Shown here one piece after another: positions 35,338 through 46,800 of a stretch of 64,000 nucleotides of DNA. How positions within the stretch are numbered: the first letter of the stretch is position 1; each line of letters begins with the position of its first letter. Source of the stretch: Pisaster brevispinus (lineage: Eukaryota; Echinodermata; Asteroidea; Forcipulatida; Asteriidae); assembly GCA_023634235.1 (NCBI GenBank), contig JAMKCF010000013.1, positions 13,703,705 through 13,767,704 of the forward strand, written 5' to 3'. The position numbers and the translations under genes are program-made. A model generated the notes under the pieces. It was not told where the DNA came from, searched no databases, and saw only the letters and a program-made list of their open reading frames with translations.

Positions 35338-37518
35338 GCATGGTGGATCGAAAAACTAATATCTTGTCCAAATGCCCGTCTCTCCGAGACCTTATAAACC
35401 ACCAGGGGGAAAACTTACTTCCACGGCCGCTGTGTCGATACAGCACCACGTCAGAAAAATATAAACGAACTGTAGGCCCTAAGTTAATGAAAACTTTCCC
35501 GAGAACAGCTGCTTTTAACAGGCAGCTTCCCGTCAGAATGATATAAAATGCAAGTTCTTATTTCAACAATTTCCCCCGCCCAGCAATCTAACAACATGTT
35601 CCGAAGACGGGGAGGGGCTTACCAGTTACACTAGCAGCGGCGGCAATGCCTCGTCCAGCGGGGGCAATGCCTCGTCCAGCGGCGGCAATGCCTCGTCCAG
35701 CGGCGGCAATGCCTCGTCCAGCGGCGGGGCCGGTACTGGTGACTACTCGGGCAAGAGTAAGAGGCGCGTACGCAAGGCAAAAACTCCTCGGAGAGGAGCC
35801 CAGAGTAAGGACCCTAGATTCCGGGGAGTTACGTTTTGTGTTCAAACAAAACTTTGTCAGGAGAAGAAACAGAAATCACAGCTGCTGATACGGTCGTTTT
35901 ACAGGTGAGTGAGTGTTTCAAGACTTTCACTGATTATGGATTTTGCAATGAGTGACATCGTGAAGCTCCGAGACAACGTCATCCATCCCAAATATTTAGG
36001 GTCATATTCTTTGAGCTGGCTTACACGTTACTTCTTTCAGTACAGCAATCACTCCTCCATTCATCAGCCTTTATATATTACGCCAAAAGAAGATTATTCT
36101 TGCAAAAATTATGAGTCTAGGCCTATTCCCAGTTTTGGTTGATATGAGATGGCAGACAACAGACAATGTTAAGTGTCATGAGTGTATGGTATCTCTTGAC
36201 TACGACTAAAGCAAAACTGATTTAACCAAAATTGTTTATTTAAATTCTCTTGTTATAGTATGAAGAAGAATCGATCTCGGGAAACCAAGCCAGTGAGCAA
36301 AAGACGAAACATCTATGTTGATTCCACTACCAGCGGGTCTGAGCGAGAAAATGCTCCCGTGCCTCGTCACATCGCTATCCCTTACACAGGGATCCCAAAT
36401 CTCGGTGAGCTAAATCGCATGATTGTCATGCCATGGGTGCAACGAGTAGGGTGGGAGTAACTACGGTAGTAGGGATTGTGGTTTGGGGTTTGGAATAACT
36501 TGGAACGTGTCAAAGTATTCTATAAAGGTGAAAACATCATAATCATCTCATGAAACAACTTGTTTCTGTCATGTTCATAATTTTGCTGGAGTTGTTCTGG
36601 GAGGGAGTTCAACAAGCAGAGTAAAGACAATCCAATCTAAGATGGCCAGGATGAACAAAAGTGAAAACACTGTGACTCAAAAGCCTGTTCATCCAAAACT
36701 GTGTCTAATGAGGTTTTGATTTCCACTCTACAGGAGTTAAGCAGTGTACATCATGCTGCACAAAGCGAACCCCTCTTTGGAGAGATGCTGAAGATGGTAC
36801 ACCACTCTGTAATGCTTGTGGAATCAGGTTAGCTATTTGTGTTTTACCATATTCGTTACTTTCCCCAGTGTCCTGTGAAAAAAACAAACCTCAGCCATAC
36901 TACACAGGTGTGATTCGAACCCACGACCTTTGCACTTCTAGAGCAGATGTCTTACCACATACCATTAAGCTTGCTGGGTAGATAGAGGCAGTTCAAATCC
37001 TTTATTTTAGCAGCGGGTATTGCAACAATTTTAGTAGATGGTAGGGGATAAAGAATATTATTTGTGGTTTACCCATACATCAATGTGTATAAAGCACTGT
37101 ATACTCAGTACTTTCCCAAGTCCTGTGGAAAAATATCCACATGCATATTACAAAGGTGGGAATCGAACCTTTGCCATTCTAGAGTTGATGTCTTACCACA
37201 GACCTGTGTATGGGTAAAACACAAATGATTATTTATCCCTGATGAAAATTTAACATGAAAAGGTTAGCCCTAGTACATGTACTACGAATTCTTTTCCCGT
37301 GACATTATAAGTGTTGCATTGTACAGGTGACGGTTTCAGTGTGATTGGTTAAATGTCAAGTGAGATTGGTTCTTTTATTTTGCAGGTACAAGAAGTATCG
37401 ATTACGGTGCATCTCCTGTTGGAACATCCCCAAGAAGAATGGCAAGTCTTGTCAAGAATGTCCTCGTTGTGGCCACATGCTCCGTATTGTCGTTCCCAAA
37501 AGATCTCACGTGTGTTAA
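34241..37518 (+). CDS. GATA-type zinc finger protein, ZGLP1-like
   Basis: A nuclear DNA-binding factor by family. Exons 34241-34470, 35584-35904, 36259-36404, 36734-36827 and 37386-37518 join in frame with GT-AG borders: 924 nt, 307 aa. The C-terminal part has a GATA finger of the C-x2-C-x17-C-x2-C type (CTSC ... TPLWRDAEDGTPLCNACG), then IRYKKYRLRCISCW and a second Cys cluster (CQECPRCG). This combination with a post-finger CxxCW ... CxxC module is what I recall of vertebrate ZGLP1 (GATA-like protein 1), a germline regulator. Exon 2 has a Gly/Asn/Ser repeat (four SGGNASS units) and a basic patch followed by FRGVTFCVQTKL. The N-terminus (MSYRYIWSPKCSELERY) is chosen as the first ATG in a clean exon. 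Possible polyA signals lie at 37771 and about 37794. The ZGLP1 link is by similarity only; another GATA-finger subfamily is possible. Confidence 0.85.
35304..35335. repeat. T32 homopolymer
   Basis: A run of 32 T in intron 1 of the GATA-like gene. It could be the tail of an old minus-strand retroelement, but no body is recognisable. Confidence 0.9.
35634..35720 (+). repeat. 21-nt in-frame coding repeat (SGGNASS x4)
   Basis: Four copies of agcggcggcaatgcctcgtcc are almost identical at the DNA level, with one third-base change. They encode a low-complexity linker in the GATA-like protein. The near-identity implies recent slippage or unequal exchange. Confidence 0.9.
36840..37225 (-). repeat. 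Two family B SINE copies in the last intron of the GATA-like gene
   Basis: The phrases 'ggtgtgattcgaacccacgac' and 'ggtgggaatcgaaccttt' are reverse complements of tRNA B-box-like sequence, each followed by 'agatgtcttaccaca' or 'tgatgtcttaccaca'. Both copies also share 'ctttccccagt / ctttcccaagt' and 'gtcctgtg'. They lie head to tail in the same orientation. Confidence 0.6.
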
Positions 37519-40500
37519 TGCCCATTTCCAAATCTCACAGGGTACCAGTGAGTATTCTATATCTATGCATCAGTGGCCAACTGTGGATTTACAAGAGGAA
37601 CAACTTGTTGTGCTATTCCATTGAAGCCATAAGGTCACCATGTTAGTACTCTTTATGACAATAATTGGTTGCTGGGGAAACCACATTAACAAAACGATCC
37701 TGAACTTGAACAGTCAACAAAATTTCACTCCGAAGTCAGTAGGAACAATATAATTGAGAAGCACTTTAAGAATAAAATTTGGCAGCAAATGTAAATAAAT
37801 TTGAATGTGGCTTAGGGTCATCCAAAGTTTTTAACATTATTTCTTAGACACCGACTTATCAACAGTTTTTTGTAATTGCACAGTCAAAGTGCACTAATTT
37901 AATTCACATTACCACCACCCAGCATAATCATCATTCTAAATGCTATATTCTCAGAATAACATCCCAATGTTTTTGCATCTCTGTTGTTTATTCTGCAGTA
38001 AAACTATCAACATTATTATTATCCTTTATAAGTTAGAATTGGCCTCTGAGCCTTCCCCATTGTACCTTTTGTGTTATCATAAACAAGCTGAAACTTTGGA
38101 TGGCCTCTTATTCAATCAGGCCCAGGAATGCCTTAATGTAATCCAGTTTTGGATGAATTTTATTTCACCAAGTACAGTACTTATTGTACATGCAGCAGGA
38201 GTCGTTATTATTCTAATTGTGAATAGCAGATTTATAGCTGTTTATAGATTGATGTTTCTCAACATGTTCAGGAAATTTCCCCACTTTTTCCTCAAACCAA
38301 TTTTTGAAATAAAAAGAATGGGTTTTAAATGTATATTTGTTTTCATATATTATACAAGACTATTTTTTTCAATTTGTTTTCTTCTAAAATATGAAGAAAT
38401 TTAAAACACGAAATGGACAAGTGTTGTTCTTTTAACTTGCAAGAAAGCTATGTTTCATTCAGTCTATTTGTGGTCCTATAGAAATGTTTTTATTTGTGCA
38501 ATTTTCATTTGAGATTCAAGCCAGAAAAAATTGATTTTATTTGGACTGGCAATTTTTTTGTAAGATTTGTGGGACAAAAAAAAACACATAAAATTCCAAA
38601 TTCATTTCAGTTTTAAAAGAGTTTTATTTTTATATTTTTAGTTAAAATATATTTAGGTCAATGAACTGAACAATATTGTGTTTACATAACTAATCTTCAA
38701 AGTGTATCTGAATTCTATTTAAATAGTTTATTTTCAAAGTATGAAAATCCATAATATATTTTATTTTATTAGATTTCCATGTAACCACCTTAGTTAAAGT
38801 GTTAACTTATGCTTTCATTAAAAAAAATCAACTTCAAACAAATGAATTTATCCATTTTATGAATGTCTGAATGTAAATGATAGCAATATTACTTTATTTA
38901 GAGGTGACGCCTAACCCCACTTCCTATGAACATTTCCATGGATGGAATTGTAACATTTGACCCACTCTAGAGCTAGCTGCAAGAATAATGAACTCAGCCA
39001 ATAGTGTGCAACCAATACATTACTTGCACTTTAACTCTGAATGTCTGGTACAAACAGTGTTGCAGTTTCATAAGGTTTCAATATTAACTGGCACTCATGC
39101 TTAAAAACATGTGTTGGGTACTAGGCAGAGTTTACCTCTGGTCGACAAATAGTCGTTGCGCAAACTTGGGCATACATGTAGTTGCATAGAAATGCAATAA
39201 GAATCTCCAAGAAAGTGTTTAGCAAAGGTCAAGGCTATTATATGCCAGGCACTCTGTGCATGATGTAAGACTCTTTCATGATGCCCATTAATTTACAAAT
39301 TCCTAATTTGTCAAGGAAACTCAGCACAATGATAATTTTCTAAATGCTCCATCGGATGTAAAAGTTTTCATGCAAGAAGTTGAAAAGCAAGTGTAGGGCA
39401 TTAAGTCTTGGTTAAATTATAAATAGTTGTCTAATTGGATATGCGTTTAATGAATCTTATTTTTTATCTGGGTGCCATTTACAACAATTTGCAACGTTTT
39501 GGCATCATGCATGGAGTGCCTGGCATATAGCGCTAGCAAATGAAAAAAGGCTTCGCCCATTAGGATGTACCTGTGCAGAACCTTGCCTTTATGACCATTG
39601 AATATAGAAACACTATTTTTTAGTTTGAGGATTTAAGAATTTTGAGTATTTTCTTTTGACCAAACAAAAGTCAATGTACCAGACATTATTCAGATTCAAC
39701 TCGCAATGGTGTTATACTCGGGCCCTTTCCCAAAACAACGTCTTCGGCTTAGGCTCCATCCTCTTGTTTGAAGCCCCATACTGAAAGCGCACAATTTCAA
39801 AATAACTGACAGAGCCTAAGGTGGAGCTGGAGCCAAGGTTTTTAAAAAGCGCCTCGGTAGTGAGGAATGCATTCTCCTCACCATCTGTTGCATCAATAAT
39901 TTTGGCCACAAGTGGGCTGTAGGTAAGAATTTACAGAGCTGAATAATTCAGAGAAAGAGAGCCATAAGGCACCTTTAAGTTTGAAGTTTCATCTTACTCA
40001 CATATTGTGTGTGACAAATAAATTTCGGTGCATAGCTCCGATCATGGGCACAGATTTTTGTGGTGACCCCGTTATAAACAACAGATTCCAAACCATTGAT
40101 GCAAAAGTTATTTCAAAATTGTTTTATATCAGTTTTACCAGTGCTTTGTCAATGAAGAATAACAAGTACTTGCTCGTTGAATACAAGATCTACAAAGAGT
40201 TACTCTACATTATTCATAATGCTGTCTTTGGAACAAAAAGTGAACCATAAGAAGTAACTATAAATAGTAAACTAGCGGGTACAATGTACAAGCATGTATC
40301 AATTCTCTTTTGAGGGAGTGTTGGCTCTGAAAAGAGCCGGTGAGACCACACCGGCTCTTTTCAGAGCCAACACTCCCTCAAAAAAAAAGGAGAATTTATA
40401 CATGGTTGTACCCGCTAGTTTACTATTTATAGTTACTTCTTATTTTTCACACCATGCAAAGCTTTAAACACCATTTAAAAAGTGAACCCATGATTGTGCC

Positions 40501-40700
40501 CCTGTACTTATATTTATCAGAATTGGACTGTTTTACTTGATCTACTTGAGTGGATTACCAGACATTTACAAAAATTGACACATTTGATTAATTTTTTTAA
40601 GCGTTTCTCATTTATTGTTACAGATGCACATGATTCAGAAGAAAAATCACAGAAACACAATAAACTTTGTAAATATATTCTTTGAAGAATGTTAGATGTA
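37519..40700. other. Intergenic region between convergent genes
   Basis: AT-rich DNA with polyA-signal candidates for the GATA-like gene near 37771 and 37794. A MITE-like fragment lies at about 39720-39860 and a long hairpin at 40248-40442. The frame at 37940-38404 (154 codons) is AT-driven and shows no family features. No gene is supported. Confidence 0.6.
40248..40442. repeat. 195-bp near-perfect inverted repeat (hairpin / MITE)
   Basis: The left arm (40248-40342) and right arm (40349-40442) are inverted copies around a 6-base centre. The outer 37 bases and the inner 33 or so are identical, with small indels between. The element can be read as bounded by TA, the target duplication favoured by Tc1/mariner-type elements. 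It lies 383 bp past the DNAJC21 stop. Confidence 0.9.
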
Positions 40701-40707
40701 CTTTTGT

Positions 40708-40713
40708 TTTATT
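40708..40713 (-). terminator. Candidate polyadenylation signal for DNAJC21
   Basis: AATAAA on the minus strand, 112 nt after the DNAJC21 stop codon and just before the large hairpin. Confidence 0.5.
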
Positions 40714-40824
40714 CTTAAAAATTAGTCTTACAATGATTACGTGTTTACTGGTCCAGTCAAATTTCCAGCTACAATCCCTGACTCAATGGTAGCCCAAATA
40801 TAATAAATTATCATTCGCAAAATA

Positions 40825-43800
40825 TTACTTTTTTCGCCCCTTTTTCTTGCTTTTGCTATTACTCTTTTCCCCTGTGTCTACTCTCATTCTGCTGTTTTCA
40901 ACTTTTAATGCATGCCCAGTTGACTTGATGTGGTTGAAGAGCTTATTCCTTGTTGGAAATTCATTATTACAGGTGTTACATAGAAGGGGGGCGTCGTTAG
41001 CTGAATGGAGCTGCCAACAAAAATAAAAATACATACAGAGAATGAGTGTTTATAGAACATCACATTTAACACCTAAATCTGTAAATTAATTTGTAACGAC
41101 TGGTGTAATTATGCTCACTGCCTACTGACATTATGCACATGATGTCACTAACATAAAGATCAAAATAAGGCTGATCATTGGTCTATCCTATGCCCACCTT
41201 TTCCTCTGTTTCATCATTGTTTTACCTCTAAATGCATAAGGCCTATTTTCGTTTTACTTCACATTAATTTGGTAATGGTAGGTCTATAAAATAATTCATT
41301 TTGAAAGGCTGACAACTGGTTGAATCTGATCTTATTCTCTTGCCTTGCAAGGGAAGAGAAATGATGCATTACATTTGTTTAAAAACCAAAACCAAAACAT
41401 TGTTTTAACCTGATACACAACAGGGCACCGTTACAATAAATTACCATTCCTTTAGGCGCTACACTTTGAGATAAGAGTTTAAAAACGTCTGGTGCAAACA
41501 ACAAGTGCAGGCTTGACACATGTTCTTGTACTTATCATCTTTATTCATTTACAATTCCCAGGAATTATACAGCTCTTTTGAAATACCTCTGAGTTCTGTT
41601 CCTGAGATGCCAACTTCTCTCTCGCTGCTTTCCTTGCCTCCTTTGCCTTCTTGCCCTTGAGTCTCACAGCAGGTGCTTCCTCTGTTGTGTCTCCGACATC
41701 CTCCGTCTTATCCACAAAGCCATTGAGTCTCTCACAAGATTCTGTTTCTTCCACTCCATCTGCACTCTCAATCTCATTTGAGTTGCTTGCCTTACTTTCA
41801 TTGTCTGCTGTCCTGTCCTCTTCATGTGAGACTCTACCATTGGACTCCTTGACTTTAAGATGCTCAGCTAGGTGGGATGGCAAGTCTTCCAGTATATCAT
41901 CATGAAATGAGTGATTTACAGACACGGGTTTCTCAGCAGCTTGCTGCTGTTTCCGTTTCTTCTTCTCCCTCTTTGACAATCTGCAGGGAGGAGTAAAGAC
42001 ACTCTTGAACATAAAGAGACAATGTAGGAAGCCTCCTTTGAAGTCCTTCAAAAATGTGTTTCACGTGGAGGGTGTTGTAAAATTGTGTGACTCTTGCTTG
42101 ACACATTTTGTTTGTTATTGGAGATTAAAGAGAAAGAACAAATGACAAAGGATTAATATTCTGAAGTTGATCCTAATCTATCCAACTTCCTGCTGTAACT
42201 CAAAACTTGCGACTCTGAAACAAATAGTTTTCCTGGCCTCGTTTGAAGCATAATTTTAAAAAGCAATGAAAAACACTCACTTTGTTTTCTTGGGCTCAAA
42301 GGTATCGGGTATTTCCTCTGCCTCATCATCATCATCATCTCCTTGTAGTGAATCAACCTCTGCATCTTCCTCAAGACATTCTTCCTCCAACTCTTGATCT
42401 TGTCTATCTTCTGCAACCTCATCATCCTCTGCCATTTGCTCCTTAAGGAAAGCCACATTCTCCTTGTGCTTTTTAGAATTCTGGTGATTATCATATCTGT
42501 AAGATAGCAATAAATAAATTCTAAACAAATTTCAACAGCAAATTATTATTATCATTTATGGGGGTTTCGGCCATCCAACGAAACCACCTTTGTTTTTTAT
42601 TAAGATTTCTATTTTGTTTTCTTCTAGTACTTTTGTCCTAAAAAATCTCATTCCTTTAGCACATAAAACTTGAGAGCATTCGATCTCAGGAACTACAGCC
42701 TTAAAAATCACAAACAATACATCAAAACTTAGATCCAACAGCCGTTTGATCAACAAGTGTTTTGTACTATTTGTTGACTACATAAAGTTTATTGCTGTAC
42801 AAGCACAATTACTGTTTACATCACACGTATCAATCAGTTTCACCATGGTAACTCATCATCAGCTTAAAATCAAAATATACTTAACTGACCTCCTAAAAAC
42901 ACTTTAAGGGAACAATATATCATTGGTTTTACTGTACACAGATGTGTGATACCCGAGCCCTGCAAAAAAAACCACAGGCTCTGGTGGGATTCGAACCCAT
43001 AAACTAAAAGACAATGTTTTATTGAGATGTACAGCAAGTGGCTATTGAAGGCAATTCTAAAGGCTTACTTACGCTTTGTCACTCTTGAATTCCTTATTGC
43101 ATGCTACACAAAACAGACCCTCCAAAGCCTCTTCATCAAAGCCGTTTTCTCCAGAATCTGTAAAAATCATAAATGTTAGAGATTACAATGTCAAAAAAGT
43201 TACATCATACATATGGGTTGGAGTACCAAGTTGCTGATGACATAGACAAAAGGTCATGGAATTGTTCCAAACCCCAAAATGCCTGTGAATTTTGATTTGC
43301 AGTGAGACTTCGAAAGCACTATGTGCACTACTGTACACTTTCTTGGAAAGTATACACATTTTGAACTGGACAAGTAAAAATTAATGTCTTATAGTTTGAG
43401 GTAATCGCCAGAGTTGATCACAAGGCAGCATTCTCCCTTCGCAGTGGTCCTCTAGCCAAATGCGAGTTACACACCAGAGAGCCAGTCAAAATACTGTCTG
43501 AGTGGTCCGGCTTGCTAGTTTAACTGCTTTCCATAGCTACATGTAATTGTATACCACTAATTGTACTGCTGCTACTCGAAATAAAAATTCCTTTACAAAT
43601 GACAATGTTGAGAAGAATCCTTAAAATAAGGACGAGTGAAAAACCTGGCGGACCCAGTGACTGGTCTTGCTGACTGGTCAATGAAAAAGTTAAGGGCCCT
43701 CAACCAATTACAAAACCAGGAGCTATGCAAGAGATGTTAAAATGCATATATCAGTGAAAAGAGCAATAACATTACCTTTTCAAAAACAACAACACAACAA

Positions 43801-46800
43801 CCCCAGAATGAAACATTTTTTTACCCTCTCTAAAGTTCTGTTACAGAGACTTAGCTGAGATTTGGGAAAATGTTTTGTCTTCTGTCTTATCAATTCTTTG
43901 TACTTTTCTTGAGATACCTACCAGCCACACTGCTCCCTGAGTCATCTCCAAACTCCTCCTGTAAAGCTGCTTCCACCTGTCTCAGGTCCTCCTCCATATT
44001 GGCACGGACCTCAGCTCCCTGCTTGGCATATTCCTGGAATTGCCTAGTAATGATTTGGCCAAAGAAAAATATGTAAATGTTTGACATCAACCCTTCCTTC
44101 TTTCTTTGATCCACTTGCCCCCAAACCAACCTCAATCCTCTACTCTATGGTCACCAAAATGTTTGAACTTTTATAAGACTGGTACTCCTGACCATTTTGA
44201 GGAATTTGGGAGGGTTTGGGTTAAAAACAACTCTTGCTTCAAAGAATCAATGTTAAAGATGAAGTTAATGAAACATGAATTCAGTTTCATAATGATTAAA
44301 TCTTACAAGGCACAATGTGTAATTGTTTTATTGGCAAATGACGCTTATCTGGACTTACTTTTCTCTTTCTATTCTCTCTTTCTTCCTTTTTTCTGCATCC
44401 AGTCTTGCCCTCTCAACTTTCTTCTCCTCCAGCAGCTTCTGTAACATTTAAATTTGTGAAGTCATTTATTTATTTAGATCAAGTAATGAAACGAATGGGA
44501 TCCCCATACGTGACTGGCACTGACGATATTACCTTCATAGAGAAGAATATGAAGATGTTTTAGATGTGAGAGGAAACCCCAAAATAGGAAAGACTTGTGT
44601 CATCACATAGGGTCTGACCTCTCATCACCTGGCACTGACTGTCAGTGGTCTAGTTGTTAGCATATCTGTTCTAGAATGTGAGGGGGGGGGGGGGTCATAG
44701 GTTTGAATCCTACCTGTAATTATTTTTTCTTAAGGACTTAGGGAAAGCTTTGAGTATACAGAGCTTATCACACATCGGTGTAGGGTAAAACAAAAAAATA
44801 GGAAAACAATTATATTATTGATACAAGTTTAGTACTCACCCTGTAAGCCTGAACTCTTTTGTCTCTCTTGCGTACAAAGGAAACTAGTGCCTGAAATAAA
44901 TCATCAAATTCCATCTATGAGAATTGAATCTTTGTCAACATAGTGGCATTCTTAACTGACATTGAGGTAACTGATCATTGAGGTAACTGTGAGGGTGCTT
45001 TGTGAGTCTTTATTGACAGAATCTTTGTGGTAACTGTGTAGGTGTTTTTTAAGTCTTAACCGACAGAATCATTGAGGTAACTGTGAGTGTTTGTAAGTCT
45101 TTACTGACAACGTTGCTGTGGTAAACTGTGTGGGTGCTTTCTAAGTCTTTACTGACAGAGTCATCGTGGTAACTGTGTGGGTGCTTTCCAAGTCTTTACC
45201 GACAGAGTTACTGTGGTAGTGCTGGTGCTTTCTAAGTCTTTACCTTACCCGCACCCTTTACTGTTTTATACCGTTTCAATGTCAGGTAACAGACTTGTAA
45301 TATTTCTACCACTTTTATAAGGTTCTATTGAAAAATGAGTGCATCACAAAACTGAAATTGACCTTAGAACACTTCTAAGCCTAAAACCCGCAACTATAAA
45401 GCGATTTTGAAACTGCTTTGCACAAAATATAACAATTTTTTTTACAGTGTTGTGTTTTCTAGTTGCACATGGTATGGACAAGAAAATCAGCAGGTCAACT
45501 GCAATTTGCCCGTCTCAAAGCTTTGTTAAAACTTCTCAAGGGAGACTAACCCTGACTTCCTCATTCCACTCCTTCTTTGCCGCATCCCTCAACTTCTTAT
45601 TGTCCTTCTCCATAAGGCGGGCAATTCTCCGGTTGGGTGCGTCTCTCGTGTCATACGTCTCCTTCCAGACAAAGGATCGAGATGTACTGTAGCTCTGCCA
45701 GTAGGCGTAAAAAGGATGCACCACTTCCTCGTAGGAGCTGTCCGACGCACCAAATTCTGGTATGTCAAATTCCTTCTCAGCATCTTTGTCTGCCATAAAC
45801 TTCAAATCCTCTTTGGATATTAAGGAGAATGCTTCAGTATACACTGTGTAGAACCCCTGAAATACAATGACAGTATGGGCCTTGTTTAGAAAGCGTTTAC
45901 AAAGTTGTAACAAATGGAACATTCTAATTGGATCGTATAAGTATTCCGTAGCCGTCAATTCCAACATGGCTTAAGAACCAATATTAAATACCTATACCAT
46001 CCAAACTTTCTTTGTTCATTGAACACTGTTTCAGTAAGAAAAAAAAACAATGGAAAAGATGAACACAAATATTTTCAACGTACCTCTTTATCATCTTCAA
46101 ACCCTGAATACGCTGAAGCTGTGAAGTACTTCATCAGATTGACAGCATCTCCTTCATAATCATCCCCATAACCTAATGGATTGGAATCATGATTTGACCA
46201 GATTAATCATAAGCCCATTTCCCAAGATTATCTACACTAATCCTATTAAAATTAAAACAGACATAACCAAATCACTCTGGCAAGGGTCTGGAAAGGATGA
46301 AAACTATGAACACTCTCTTCTAATTCTATCCACCAAAAAGCAGCAAAAGTTTAATGCTTTTGTTTTTATGCTCTGGTTGTTTAATCACTTGGTTAGTCCC
46401 CTCTGACCCAACCCACCCTGCCTTTATCAGATAATCACAGAAAAAGGACTTTCTTTACCTTTAAGAATAGCTTCTTTGTGCTTATCGTACCAGGCTCTTT
46501 CCTGTGGGTCGCTGAGTACGTCAAACGCCTTCTGGATAACAGCAAATTTCTGTGTGCATTCCTCTTTGGTAGCTGGGTTTTTGTCTTTAAAAATATTGTT
46601 AACATAATATTAATCATATATAGTCAACCACAAATTGGCATGGCTGCTTTCTATTGCTACCTACATGTATGCGCCATGAGTATTGACCCAATTCAACTGA
46701 CATCATCAAGGTCAACCACAATCAATCTTGGTTGCTCCATTTTGGCAGTTGGATTCCCTGTATACTGTGTGGTGCTGTTGGACCTGCACCATATCTGAAC

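Noticed and set aside
35646..35888. Alternative frame in GATA-like exon 2 (MPRPA repeats)
   Set aside because: The frame giving SGGNASS repeats joins in phase with both neighbouring exons; the other frame does not.
37940..38404. 154-codon frame between the GATA-like gene and DNAJC21
   Set aside because: AT-driven composition, no motif, no promoter or splice evidence.
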